DNA of 46,151 nt from Mucinivorans sp036654415 (lineage in GTDB: Bacteria > Bacteroidota > Bacteroidia > Bacteroidales > Rikenellaceae), in assembly GCA_036654415.1 (NCBI GenBank), contig JAVVSB010000010.1, positions 1 to 46,151 of the forward strand, given 5' to 3'. Numbering within the stretch: the stretch's first letter is position 1; each line of letters starts with the position of its first letter. Position numbers and translations under genes: made by a program. Positions 1 through 6,861 of the stretch are shown here, in pieces. A model generated the notes under the pieces. It worked only from the letters and a program-made list of their open reading frames with translations, did not search any database and was not told the origin of the DNA.

Positions 1-53
1 TGACCATTAAACGAATGTTGCTGTTTTTCACGCACCATTTTGACCATTAAGCC
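1..53. repeat. 40-bp-period direct repeat inside a dispersed element (cut by window edge)
   Basis: TGACCATTAA occurs at 1-10 and again at 41-50, a 40-base period. The stretch TTTCACGCACC followed by A/G and TTTTGACCATTAAGCC (about 26-53) also occurs in reverse complement at the right window edge (46104-46131). It abuts the right terminal repeat of the MITE-like element at 54-80. Only about 1.3 periods are visible, so the copy number of the array is unknown. Confidence 0.5.
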
Positions 54-80
54 AAATTTTGAGAACAAATTAAAACAGCC
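54..80 (+). repeat. MITE-like repeat, copy A (right end only)
   Basis: The 27 bases AAATTTTGAGAACAAATT through AAAACAGCC match the right end of the full copy at 31026-31185 with very few differences. The rest of the copy is replaced by the direct-repeat segment at 1-53 or lies outside the window. It sits 26 bp past the stop codon of the minus-strand gene ending at 107. Confidence 0.7.
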
Positions 81-106
81 TTTTATCGTAAATTAGTATC
101 CTGTTT

Positions 107-934
107 TTATAGTACTATGCCTCTAAAAAATTTCTCGGCCAGCAGTGTCCCCTCTGGTTCGCTACGCAGGTAGGCCACCATAAAGTACCATAGACGGTCA
201 CCCGAGACCACCATCACAGCTCTGAATTCGTAGGCCTGGGTTTCGATTAAATAACTTCCCGAGAACATTCGGGCATCGGTGGTTCCTATTTTGTAGTCGC
301 TTGGTATGCACTGAAAGCCCTGGAGAACGTTACCAGAGACAATAGACTGCAACACCTGTTCGGTGCCTTTTGTGCGGTCGACTCCAAAGTCGGGAACATA
401 GTCTATGCAGAGTGCTGTGATGCTGGCCACCGACTCTTTTGACCATCGGCGCGAGTTTATCCGCTCCACCTTCATGGAGCTATCTGTGGCTAGGCTATCG
501 CCAGAACTCTCCAACATAAAGGGGAATTTAAGTGTGGCGTGAATATCTTCGTAGTAGTTTAGTCGCCAGTTGTCAGCCATTATTGACTTTATCGAGGCTG
601 CGTCGCCCACCCCACGTAGTAGCCACATGCTGCTGAGTACCAACCCCATGGCCACTACAGCCAAAGTCAGGGCTAATAGCAATCGCTTGATATTGAGCGA
701 GCGTCCACTTCGGCGTGTAATGCGGCGTTGTTCGCTTAGCCCTCCCATGGCCAGTGAATTGACGCAAACCTCAGAGAGGTACTCCTGGTATGAGGCCTTG
801 GGATTCTTGGTACGGTAGGCCTCGTAGGAGTTATCCATCTTGTGGCGACATTCGGGGCAGAGCACCATATATTGGCTCTTGAGTTGCACCAGACGACCAC
901 AATGGTTACACTTTATGTAATATTTATTTTCCAT
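107..934 (-). CDS. Zinc-ribbon, single-membrane-span hypothetical protein
   Basis: The 275-residue protein starts with a zinc-ribbon-like motif, C9-x2-C12 and C26-x2-C29. A basic stretch and one hydrophobic segment follow at about residues 80-105, then an extracytoplasmic domain of about 165 residues that I do not recognise. The ATG at 934 is preferred to an upstream in-frame start because translation then begins right at the zinc ribbon and clears the divergent uvrC promoter. A TAATTTTG box at 948-941 ends only 6 nt before this ATG, so the mRNA may be nearly leaderless. The layout (cytoplasmic zinc ribbon, one span, outside domain) suggests an envelope-sensing or envelope-stress role, but that is inference. 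Confidence 0.75.
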   Translation of the reverse strand: MENKYYIKCNHCGRLVQLKSQYMVLCPECRHKMDNSYEAYRTKNPKASYQEYLSEVCVNSLAMGGLSEQRRITRRSGRSLNIKRLLLALTLAVVAMGLVLSSMWLLRGVGDAASIKSIMADNWRLNYYEDIHATLKFPFMLESSGDSLATDSSMKVERINSRRWSKESVASITALCIDYVPDFGVDRTKGTEQVLQSIVSGNVLQGFQCIPSDYKIGTTDARMFSGSYLIETQAYEFRAVMVVSGDRLWYFMVAYLRSEPEGTLLAEKFFRGIVL

Positions 935-940
935 TGTCTG

Positions 941-957
941 CAAAATTACTACTTTTG
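941..957. promoter_or_regulatory. Back-to-back divergent -7 boxes (zinc-ribbon gene / uvrC)
   Basis: On the plus strand TACTTTTG at 950-957 matches the Bacteroidota -7 consensus TAnnTTTG and lies 20 nt before the uvrC ATG. On the minus strand TAATTTTG (948-941) matches it and lies 6 nt before the zinc-ribbon gene. The two boxes are one base apart, so the promoters must share DNA. No clear -33 TTTG is visible for either. Confidence 0.55.
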
Positions 958-977
958 AGCTAAAATCCACCGAAAAT

Positions 978-2765
978 ATGACAATAGGCGAAAAAGTTTC
1001 TCTGCTGCCCACCTCCCCTGGGGTCTACCAGTTTTTAGATAGTTCGGGCACGATAATCTATGTGGGCAAGGCCAAGAGTCTGCGCCATCGGGTGAGCTCC
1101 TACTTTGCCCCTTCGGCAGACCATCCACCCAAGGTTCAGGCTTTGGTGCGTCAGGTGGTTGACATCCGCCATACGGTGGTCTCTACCGAGCAAGATGCTC
1201 TACTACTGGAGAATAACCTTATCAAGGAGCTTCAACCCCACTACAATATTCTGCTCAAGGATGCCAAGAGTTACCCATGGATATGTATCTCTCAGGAACC
1301 CTTTCCGCGTATCTTTTCTACGCGTCGCTTTATCAAGTCTGTTGGCGAATATTATGGTCCATACTCCAGTATTTCCACCCAGCGTACGGTTTTAGAGCTT
1401 ATCAAGGGGTTATTTCCCATTCGCTCATGCCATCTTAACCTGGGGGCTCAGCAGATTGCCCGTGGTAAATATAGTCTCTGTCTGGAGTATCATATTGGCC
1501 AGTGTCGCGGAGGGTGTGTGGGTAAAGAGAGCGAACAGGAGTATGGCCGTTATATTGTCGCTGCGCGCGAGATACTGAAAGGTGACTTGAGTTTGGCTAC
1601 CGATTTTTTTGGAGCTCAGATGGTGAAACTCTCCGCTCAGCTCAAATTTGAACAGGCCGAAAAGGTCAAAAATAAATTGCGCCTACTGGAGGATTACTCC
1701 CACCGTTCGGTTATCGTGAGCCCCACCTTGGGCAGCCTTGATACGGTATACATACTTAGTGACCAGGGGCTTAATTTTTGTAACCACTTGCGTGTGCGCC
1801 AGGGGGCAATCATCAGCAGTTATACCTTCGAGTTGCGAGCCCTACTCGACGAAACGCCACAAGAGCTCTTGGCTTTTGCCCTGAGCAATATTGAGAGCCT
1901 CTCTGGGCGTGAGGTGGTGGTTCCTTTTTTGCCAACCCAAGATGACGAGCAGCTCTCCATTCGCCTTACAGTGCCACAGCGTGGCGACAAACTCCGTCTG
2001 TTGGAGCTTTCGGAGCGCAACTGTCGCCTGGCACGGCTCGAAAAACTAAAATATATGGAGAAGAGTGACCCCGAGCAGCACACTACACGCCTGATGAACA
2101 AGATGCGTACGGAGTTGGGTCTGAACGTCGAGCCGCGCCATATTGAGTGTTTTGATAACTCCAATATTCAAGGTAGTTCGCCCGTGGCCTCGTGCGTGGT
2201 GTTTCGCGATGGCCGTCCCAGTAAAAAGGAGTATCGCCACTTCAACATTAAAACGGTGGTTGGAGCCGACGACTTTGCTTCGATGCAGGAGATTGTTTTT
2301 CGGCGTTATAGACGTCTCTTGGATGAGGGTGGAGAATTGCCTCAGATAGTGCTTATCGATGGCGGCAAGGGGCAGCTTGGTTCTGCTGTTGGGGCTTTGA
2401 CTGAACTGGGGTTCGAAGATAAGGTCCAGGTCATCGGCATTGCCAAACGTATGGAGGAGCTCTTTTTTGCGGGACACCCCGAGCCTTTATGTCTCGACAA
2501 GCGGGGTGAGACCCTGCGTACACTGATGCACCTACGCGACGAGGCTCACCGCTTTGGTATCACCTTCCACCGCCAAAAGCGGTCGTTGGCCTTTTTGCGC
2601 TCCTCGCTTGAGGATATTCCCAAATTGGGCGATAGCTCGATTGATAAATTGCTTAAAAAGTACCACACCATTGCACGCATGAAAAAAGCTTCCCAGCAGG
2701 AGTTGGCGGAACTTATTGGAGCCCAGCGAGCCCTGAGCTTTATACAATATTTCCAGGATAAGTAG
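978..2765 (+). CDS. uvrC: UvrABC excinuclease subunit C
   Basis: UvrC makes the two incisions flanking a bulky DNA lesion in nucleotide excision repair, acting with UvrA and UvrB. The 595-residue protein has the expected order: an N-terminal GIY-YIG nuclease (PGVYQF, then IIYVGKAKSLRHRV, residues about 13-45), a Cys-containing middle region, a UVR motif (KFEQAEKVKNKLRLLE, about 222-237) for UvrB contact, a C-terminal RNase H-like nuclease (ECFDNSNIQG, about 392-401; DGGKGQL further on) and a terminal helix-hairpin-helix region (IPKLGDSSIDKLLKKY). Length is normal for the family. It is divergent from the zinc-ribbon gene and convergent with the GtrA gene, 12 bp away, so it appears to be transcribed alone. 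Confidence 0.97.
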   Translation: MTIGEKVSLLPTSPGVYQFLDSSGTIIYVGKAKSLRHRVSSYFAPSADHPPKVQALVRQVVDIRHTVVSTEQDALLLENNLIKELQPHYNILLKDAKSYPWICISQEPFPRIFSTRRFIKSVGEYYGPYSSISTQRTVLELIKGLFPIRSCHLNLGAQQIARGKYSLCLEYHIGQCRGGCVGKESEQEYGRYIVAAREILKGDLSLATDFFGAQMVKLSAQLKFEQAEKVKNKLRLLEDYSHRSVIVSPTLGSLDTVYILSDQGLNFCNHLRVRQGAIISSYTFELRALLDETPQELLAFALSNIESLSGREVVVPFLPTQDDEQLSIRLTVPQRGDKLRLLELSERNCRLARLEKLKYMEKSDPEQHTTRLMNKMRTELGLNVEPRHIECFDNSNIQGSSPVASCVVFRDGRPSKKEYRHFNIKTVVGADDFASMQEIVFRRYRRLLDEGGELPQIVLIDGGKGQLGSAVGALTELGFEDKVQVIGIAKRMEELFFAGHPEPLCLDKRGETLRTLMHLRDEAHRFGITFHRQKRSLAFLRSSLEDIPKLGDSSIDKLLKKYHTIARMKKASQQELAELIGAQRALSFIQYFQDK

Positions 2766-2777
2766 GGTGCTTTTACC

Positions 2778-3242
2778 CTATCTAAAGGTGTAGAATCGGC
2801 CTGAAAGGTAGCTCACCGACACAGTTAGCAGTTGCATAAAGGCGTTTACAATCGAGGGGTAGAAGCCGCAAGTCTCGACCAGTAATTTTAGACCCAAGTA
2901 GTTGATACCTACATTCAGAGCCACCACCATAGCATAGCGCACCAGTTGAATTCGTCCTCTAACGGTTGATTTGTCGAAGGCGATATTTCGTGTGAGCCAA
3001 AAACCAGTAAAAAAGGTGATAACAAAATTTATCAAAAAGCTCATAATTGGGGCCGATATAACCACTATTCCGAAATCTACATTTTCTTGGTTCAACAAAA
3101 AATTATAGATAAACCAATACTGTACAATGCCATAGGCCACATTGGCCCCACCCACCACAGCATAGCGAAAGGTCTGCCGCGGAATAAAGCGGAAAATGGG
3201 TAGGTAGAGAGCATCAACAATTCTGGAAATAAAGTGCTTCAC
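2778..3242 (-). CDS. GtrA-like membrane protein
   Basis: This 154-residue protein has four hydrophobic segments and the GtrA/DPMS-type signature region near the N-terminus (FRYAVVGGANVAYGIVQYW). GtrA-family proteins are small four-helix membrane proteins linked to moving lipid-linked sugars across the inner membrane for cell-surface polysaccharide synthesis. The start is GTG at 3242, which gives the usual short polar N-terminus before helix 1. It ends 12 bp from the convergent uvrC stop. No glycosyltransferase lies next to it, so its substrate cannot be inferred. Confidence 0.85.
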   Translation of the reverse strand: MKHFISRIVDALYLPIFRFIPRQTFRYAVVGGANVAYGIVQYWFIYNFLLNQENVDFGIVVISAPIMSFLINFVITFFTGFWLTRNIAFDKSTVRGRIQLVRYAMVVALNVGINYLGLKLLVETCGFYPSIVNAFMQLLTVSVSYLSGRFYTFR

Positions 3243-3393
3243 GTTTTAAGTAGGGTAAAATACCGCAAATAAGGGTCGTTAATAAATATGGTAAAGAATA
3301 TGTTTTTTCGCGGCTGGCTATTTCACACAACTGAAATTTACTTGGAGTCAAACAGAGGTCCAACTAAGGAAAGTCAATCTTTAAAAGTACTCA

Positions 3394-4629
3394 TTAGAAT
3401 TTGTACCTTGCCAGTAGCGTTATACGGTTGTCGAAAGTTGGGCTGTGGGCCTCAGTCATTTGGTAGTAGCGATTCATGTTGGCGGCCCATACGGCCGTTG
3501 TGTAGGTGTATTCCAAACCAAAGCTGAGTCCACGATAGTGGTACCAGAGCCTTGGCGCAATGCGGTAGGCCATATCTATTCCACGGCTAGTCACCGTGGC
3601 GCGGTTCATATCCACCATCTCTTTGGCCCCTAGATTCTTTTGAAAACCACAAAAAACGCCTGCCTGAAAGCCTTCAAATATTTTGGTCTCATAATCTAAC
3701 CAAAGCGAGTAGGCCGAGATGGTGGCATAGCCATAATCTTCAGTTGTGGTCACCTGACTCTCTAAGGGGGCGTAGCCGCCCATAATGGCCAGCGGAGATA
3801 GGTCCTGCCCCCATATGCCAAAAAGCCGCAGGGCGTGCCCTGAACCAAAGCTGTAACGCATAAAGACAGCTGCATCGAAGCTCACCACCTTTTGTTTTGC
3901 AATTGATGAGTCGGCGGTCAGGGTGCGTGGTTTTACCCACTTCACACCACCCACAACTCCAAAGAGTAGTGAGTTGGGGTCGCCAAATGTAAAACGGGCG
4001 TGCATATCGGGCAACATAGCGTAACTTTGCCGTTCGCCTTGGGCCCCTCCAAAGAGGGCTAGAGCCACATCAAAGTTCACCATACGTCCTATCTTCTGTC
4101 CGTATTGTGCCTGCACAGGACGATTTAGGGGGTTAAATGGTGTGCCGCAACCAAAGAGTACCGTGTTGGGTGACATACTCTCGGGCATGGTTAGGTGCGA
4201 GGTCTGCCCCAAGAGCATATAGCGTTTTTTCCAATCCAAGCGGAAGTAAGCGTGGCGCAGACGCAGCACCGAGAGCACCGATTCGGTACTACCCATAAAG
4301 TCGGCCTCCACAAAAGCAGTGCCACGTGCGTTCAAAAGTTCGGGCACCCCCACGGTGAAGTTTATCCGCGAGGAGGCTATATTAAAGCGTAGTCGGTTTT
4401 GAAAATTTACATCCCCTCCCGCCGAATTATATTCTGGAGCCAGTGGGTAGTTATATTGGAGCCCATTGCCACGGTCGACGGATTTGTAGCTATCGTACAT
4501 AAAGACCACATCAGCGCGTCCGCCAAAACGGAAACTCACCTTGGTTGAATCTTTCTGCTTCGGGGCTTTTGTTGACGCTGTGGCACTCCCAGCCATGACC
4601 AGTAACATTATTATCAATAGAGGTTTCAT
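3394..4629 (-). CDS. Outer-membrane beta-barrel (porin-like) protein
   Basis: The 411-residue protein has a signal peptide (residues 1 to about 18, ending ATAS) and then many alternating aromatic/polar strands, ending in LARYKF with the C-terminal Phe typical of outer-membrane barrels. Near the N-terminus is FRFGGRADVVFMYDSY, reminiscent of DcaP/phosphate-selective-type porins. It is the last gene of an apparent amidase-mlaD-barrel operon, 28 bp after mlaD. The context suggests an outer-membrane partner in envelope maintenance or lipid traffic. The substrate is unknown. Confidence 0.75.
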   Translation of the reverse strand: MKPLLIIMLLVMAGSATASTKAPKQKDSTKVSFRFGGRADVVFMYDSYKSVDRGNGLQYNYPLAPEYNSAGGDVNFQNRLRFNIASSRINFTVGVPELLNARGTAFVEADFMGSTESVLSVLRLRHAYFRLDWKKRYMLLGQTSHLTMPESMSPNTVLFGCGTPFNPLNRPVQAQYGQKIGRMVNFDVALALFGGAQGERQSYAMLPDMHARFTFGDPNSLLFGVVGGVKWVKPRTLTADSSIAKQKVVSFDAAVFMRYSFGSGHALRLFGIWGQDLSPLAIMGGYAPLESQVTTTEDYGYATISAYSLWLDYETKIFEGFQAGVFCGFQKNLGAKEMVDMNRATVTSRGIDMAYRIAPRLWYHYRGLSFGLEYTYTTAVWAANMNRYYQMTEAHSPTFDNRITLLARYKF

Positions 4630-4657
4630 GGTTCAATAGTGGGGGTTTAATTGTGTA

Positions 4658-5647
4658 TTATTCTTGTTTTGCGACCTGCTTCTCTGCTTTTTTTGCTGCT
4701 TTGTCGGCCTGTTTTTCTACGTAGCTTTTCCGTCCAAAAACTGTTATGTTGACATAGCGTTTGGGGTTGAGTTTTATGTCCGTAATTAGGGCCTGCAAGG
4801 AAACCACTGTCGAGTCAAGTGCTTGGTAAAGAGCCTCGTCATTGACCAACTTGCCTATATTACCCTCGCCCCTCTCTATTTTTTGGAGTGTGTGAGAGAG
4901 GCTTTCGATGGCCGTTGCTGCATTCTCAATCACTGGAGGCAATGTGGCTGTGGCTTTGTTTATGTTGTCGATGGTGTTGTTGAGTTTTGGTGCTGTCTCG
5001 CGCAGGCTTTTTGATAACTCGGTAAGGTTACCCACCACGTGCGAAATATTGGCACTCTCTTTTTTAACCAATATATCAAGGTTGGTGGTCAGCGAATTTA
5101 TGTTGGCCATGGTGGCCTCCAGGTTCTTTACGTTTTTTTGTGATAACACACCATTGATGCCCTCTAAGGCGGCATCCAACTGTCTGTAGAAGGATGATAA
5201 CTTACCCTTTAGTGACGAATACTCGGCTCCAGCCATCTGGATTATTGATGGTTCAAAAATCGTGGGAATAGTATCTTTGTTTTTAAATTTCTCGTTGCTT
5301 TGGCCAAATTGCAGCTCAATATCTTTACCCCCCAGTAGGCTGGTAGAACCAATTTTGGCCTTGGAGTCTCTGGGCACAGGGTACTCTTGTTGCACAGAAA
5401 TTTTTACAATGATATTTTGGGTTTTAAGGTCCAAATCCACCTTTTCAACCGTGCCGATACGGAACCCTTTTGTCATCACTGGGGCACTGGCCTCTAGTCC
5501 ATCGGCCGAGTTGAAGACGGCATAAAAGGTCTTGTCGGAACTAAAAATCCTGTTGCTCTTAATAAAATTGATACCCAGATATAAGAACAGGAGCATTACT
5601 ACTCCAAAGAGACCTATCTTAAGTTCACGTGAAATCTTTTTTTTCAT
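4658..5647 (-). CDS. mlaD: MlaD/MCE-domain protein
   Basis: MCE-domain proteins are the periplasmic, inner-membrane-anchored substrate-binding parts of lipid ABC transporters (Mla-type phospholipid traffic between membranes). The 329-residue protein has one N-terminal membrane span (about residues 9-28) and an MCE domain at about 35-115 (GLEASAPVMTKGFRIGTVEKV; GSTSLLGGKDIEL). Next comes a long helical region with LTTNLDILV/LNNTIDNINKATATL-type heptads, and a Lys/Ala-rich tail. It lies 23 bp after the amidase gene and 28 bp before the barrel gene. MlaE and MlaF homologues are not in the window. Confidence 0.9.
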   Translation of the reverse strand: MKKKISRELKIGLFGVVMLLFLYLGINFIKSNRIFSSDKTFYAVFNSADGLEASAPVMTKGFRIGTVEKVDLDLKTQNIIVKISVQQEYPVPRDSKAKIGSTSLLGGKDIELQFGQSNEKFKNKDTIPTIFEPSIIQMAGAEYSSLKGKLSSFYRQLDAALEGINGVLSQKNVKNLEATMANINSLTTNLDILVKKESANISHVVGNLTELSKSLRETAPKLNNTIDNINKATATLPPVIENAATAIESLSHTLQKIERGEGNIGKLVNDEALYQALDSTVVSLQALITDIKLNPKRYVNITVFGRKSYVEKQADKAAKKAEKQVAKQE

Positions 5648-5670
5648 TATTATTTATTAAAATTGATTAT

Positions 5671-6762
5671 TTATCGTGTTCTGTTTCGTGCTTTTTCCAG
5701 TGATATTTGTGTGCCTTGGTCGAAGGCTACCACAAAACAATCGTTGAAAGTTTTACGCAACTCAGCCTGCAAATTTAATGCTTCTTTGTAAGAAACAACC
5801 TCTCCGATGTAAAATTTATATAAATTTCCTATTTTTTGCTGTTCCACTTGCATTACATAACGGCCAAAGTTTCCTGAATTTATCGACAAAGGGCTTCTCG
5901 AACTTTTCACCTGAACCTTATATACCACCTCTTTTTGCTGGCTTGGTACCACTTGTGTAGTGGTGGCCTTTGTGGGCTCGGCAACATAGCCTAATTTTTG
6001 TTCTTTAAAAAACTCCACCACCGAGCCGCATAGACACTCTGCTATGGTGGTTACTCCATTTTTTGAGGTCAGAAAGGCACGGTCCGATGAGTTGGAGATA
6101 AAACCGACCTCGGTGAGCACCGAGGGCATAGCCGTTCGCCAAAGGACTAGGAATCCAGCTTGTTTAACCCCTTTATCCTTGAGTTCACTCTTGGCGTATA
6201 GCCTTTGTATGGTCTGTGCCAACTGTCCGCTACGCTCGGCATAGGCATACTGCATGAGCGAAAATATTATCAGACTTTCGCTTGAATTGGGTTCGTACCC
6301 CTCGTAGCGTTCGGTATAGTCGGCCTCCAGGCTCACCACTCCGTTCTCGCGCATGGCCACCTTCAAGTTGTCCTGCCCTTTACCCGGCCCCATGATGTAG
6401 GTTTCGGTTCCGTATGGAGTTGAACTCTCTGAGGCGTTGGTATGGATTGAAATAAAAAGGTCGGCCGAGGCCCTGTTGGCTATGTTGGAGCGCTCCGATA
6501 GCTCAATAAAACGGTCGTCCGAGCGGGTGTAAATTACATTTAGTGATGGCATTGCCTTGTGCAATAATCGTCCCAACTCCAGGGCTACGGCAAGGTTTAT
6601 ACTCTTTTCGTACACCTTGCCAGAGGTGGCTCCAGGGTCTTTTCCTCCGTGGCCAGCATCAATCACCACCGTATTCTGCTGTTCCTTGGTGGCCCCCAAA
6701 ATTACCATGGGAACCACTAAAAGTAGTAAAAGTGTAGTAATATGTCGGTATGTGAGTGTCAT
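5671..6762 (-). CDS. N-acetylmuramoyl-L-alanine amidase (Amidase_3) with SPOR-like C-terminus
   Basis: This zinc amidase family cuts the bond between N-acetylmuramic acid and L-alanine in peptidoglycan, mostly during cell separation. The 363 residues show a signal segment (1 to about 23), then the Amidase_3 domain with the zinc ligands in VVIDAGHGGKDPGA, the Glu in YEKSINLAVAL, the His in DLFISIHTNAS and the catalytic Glu in PSVLTEVGFISNSSD. A C-terminal region (about 280-350) is spaced like a SPOR fold (YKVQVKSS ... GNLYKFYIGEVVSYKEAL), which would bind denuded septal glycan. It is the first gene of the amidase-mlaD-barrel operon. A TAATTTTG box at 6835-6828 is a candidate promoter. Confidence 0.93.
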   Translation of the reverse strand: MTLTYRHITTLLLLLVVPMVILGATKEQQNTVVIDAGHGGKDPGATSGKVYEKSINLAVALELGRLLHKAMPSLNVIYTRSDDRFIELSERSNIANRASADLFISIHTNASESSTPYGTETYIMGPGKGQDNLKVAMRENGVVSLEADYTERYEGYEPNSSESLIIFSLMQYAYAERSGQLAQTIQRLYAKSELKDKGVKQAGFLVLWRTAMPSVLTEVGFISNSSDRAFLTSKNGVTTIAECLCGSVVEFFKEQKLGYVAEPTKATTTQVVPSQQKEVVYKVQVKSSRSPLSINSGNFGRYVMQVEQQKIGNLYKFYIGEVVSYKEALNLQAELRKTFNDCFVVAFDQGTQISLEKARNRTR

Positions 6763-6777
6763 TTGCAGAAAAATATA

Positions 6778-6835
6778 TACTTTTGCAGATTGTGCTCGTT
6801 AATGTTAGCAGTTGTCCATCTTTAGGACAAAATTA
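6778..6835. promoter_or_regulatory. Overlapping divergent promoters (amidase / lptD)
   Basis: The plus strand carries TACTTTTG at 6778-6785, 76 nt before the lptD start codon. The minus strand carries TAATTTTG at 6835-6828 for the amidase operon. Each predicted transcript would begin by crossing the other promoter, so mutual interference is possible. No strong -33 TTTG is seen. Confidence 0.45.
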
Positions 6836-6861
6836 ATAAAATCATTTGGAATATACTCTTT

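Noticed and set aside
1..50. Possible CRISPR-like array at the left edge (repeats of TGACCATTAA)
   Set aside because: Only two short units at a 40-bp period are visible, the matching block at the right edge is inverted, and no cas gene lies nearby. A nested inverted/tandem repeat in a mobile element fits better.
2764..2781. Small hairpin TAGGGT/ACCCTA between uvrC and the GtrA gene as a terminator
   Set aside because: The stem is only about 6-7 bp and no proper T-tract follows on either strand.
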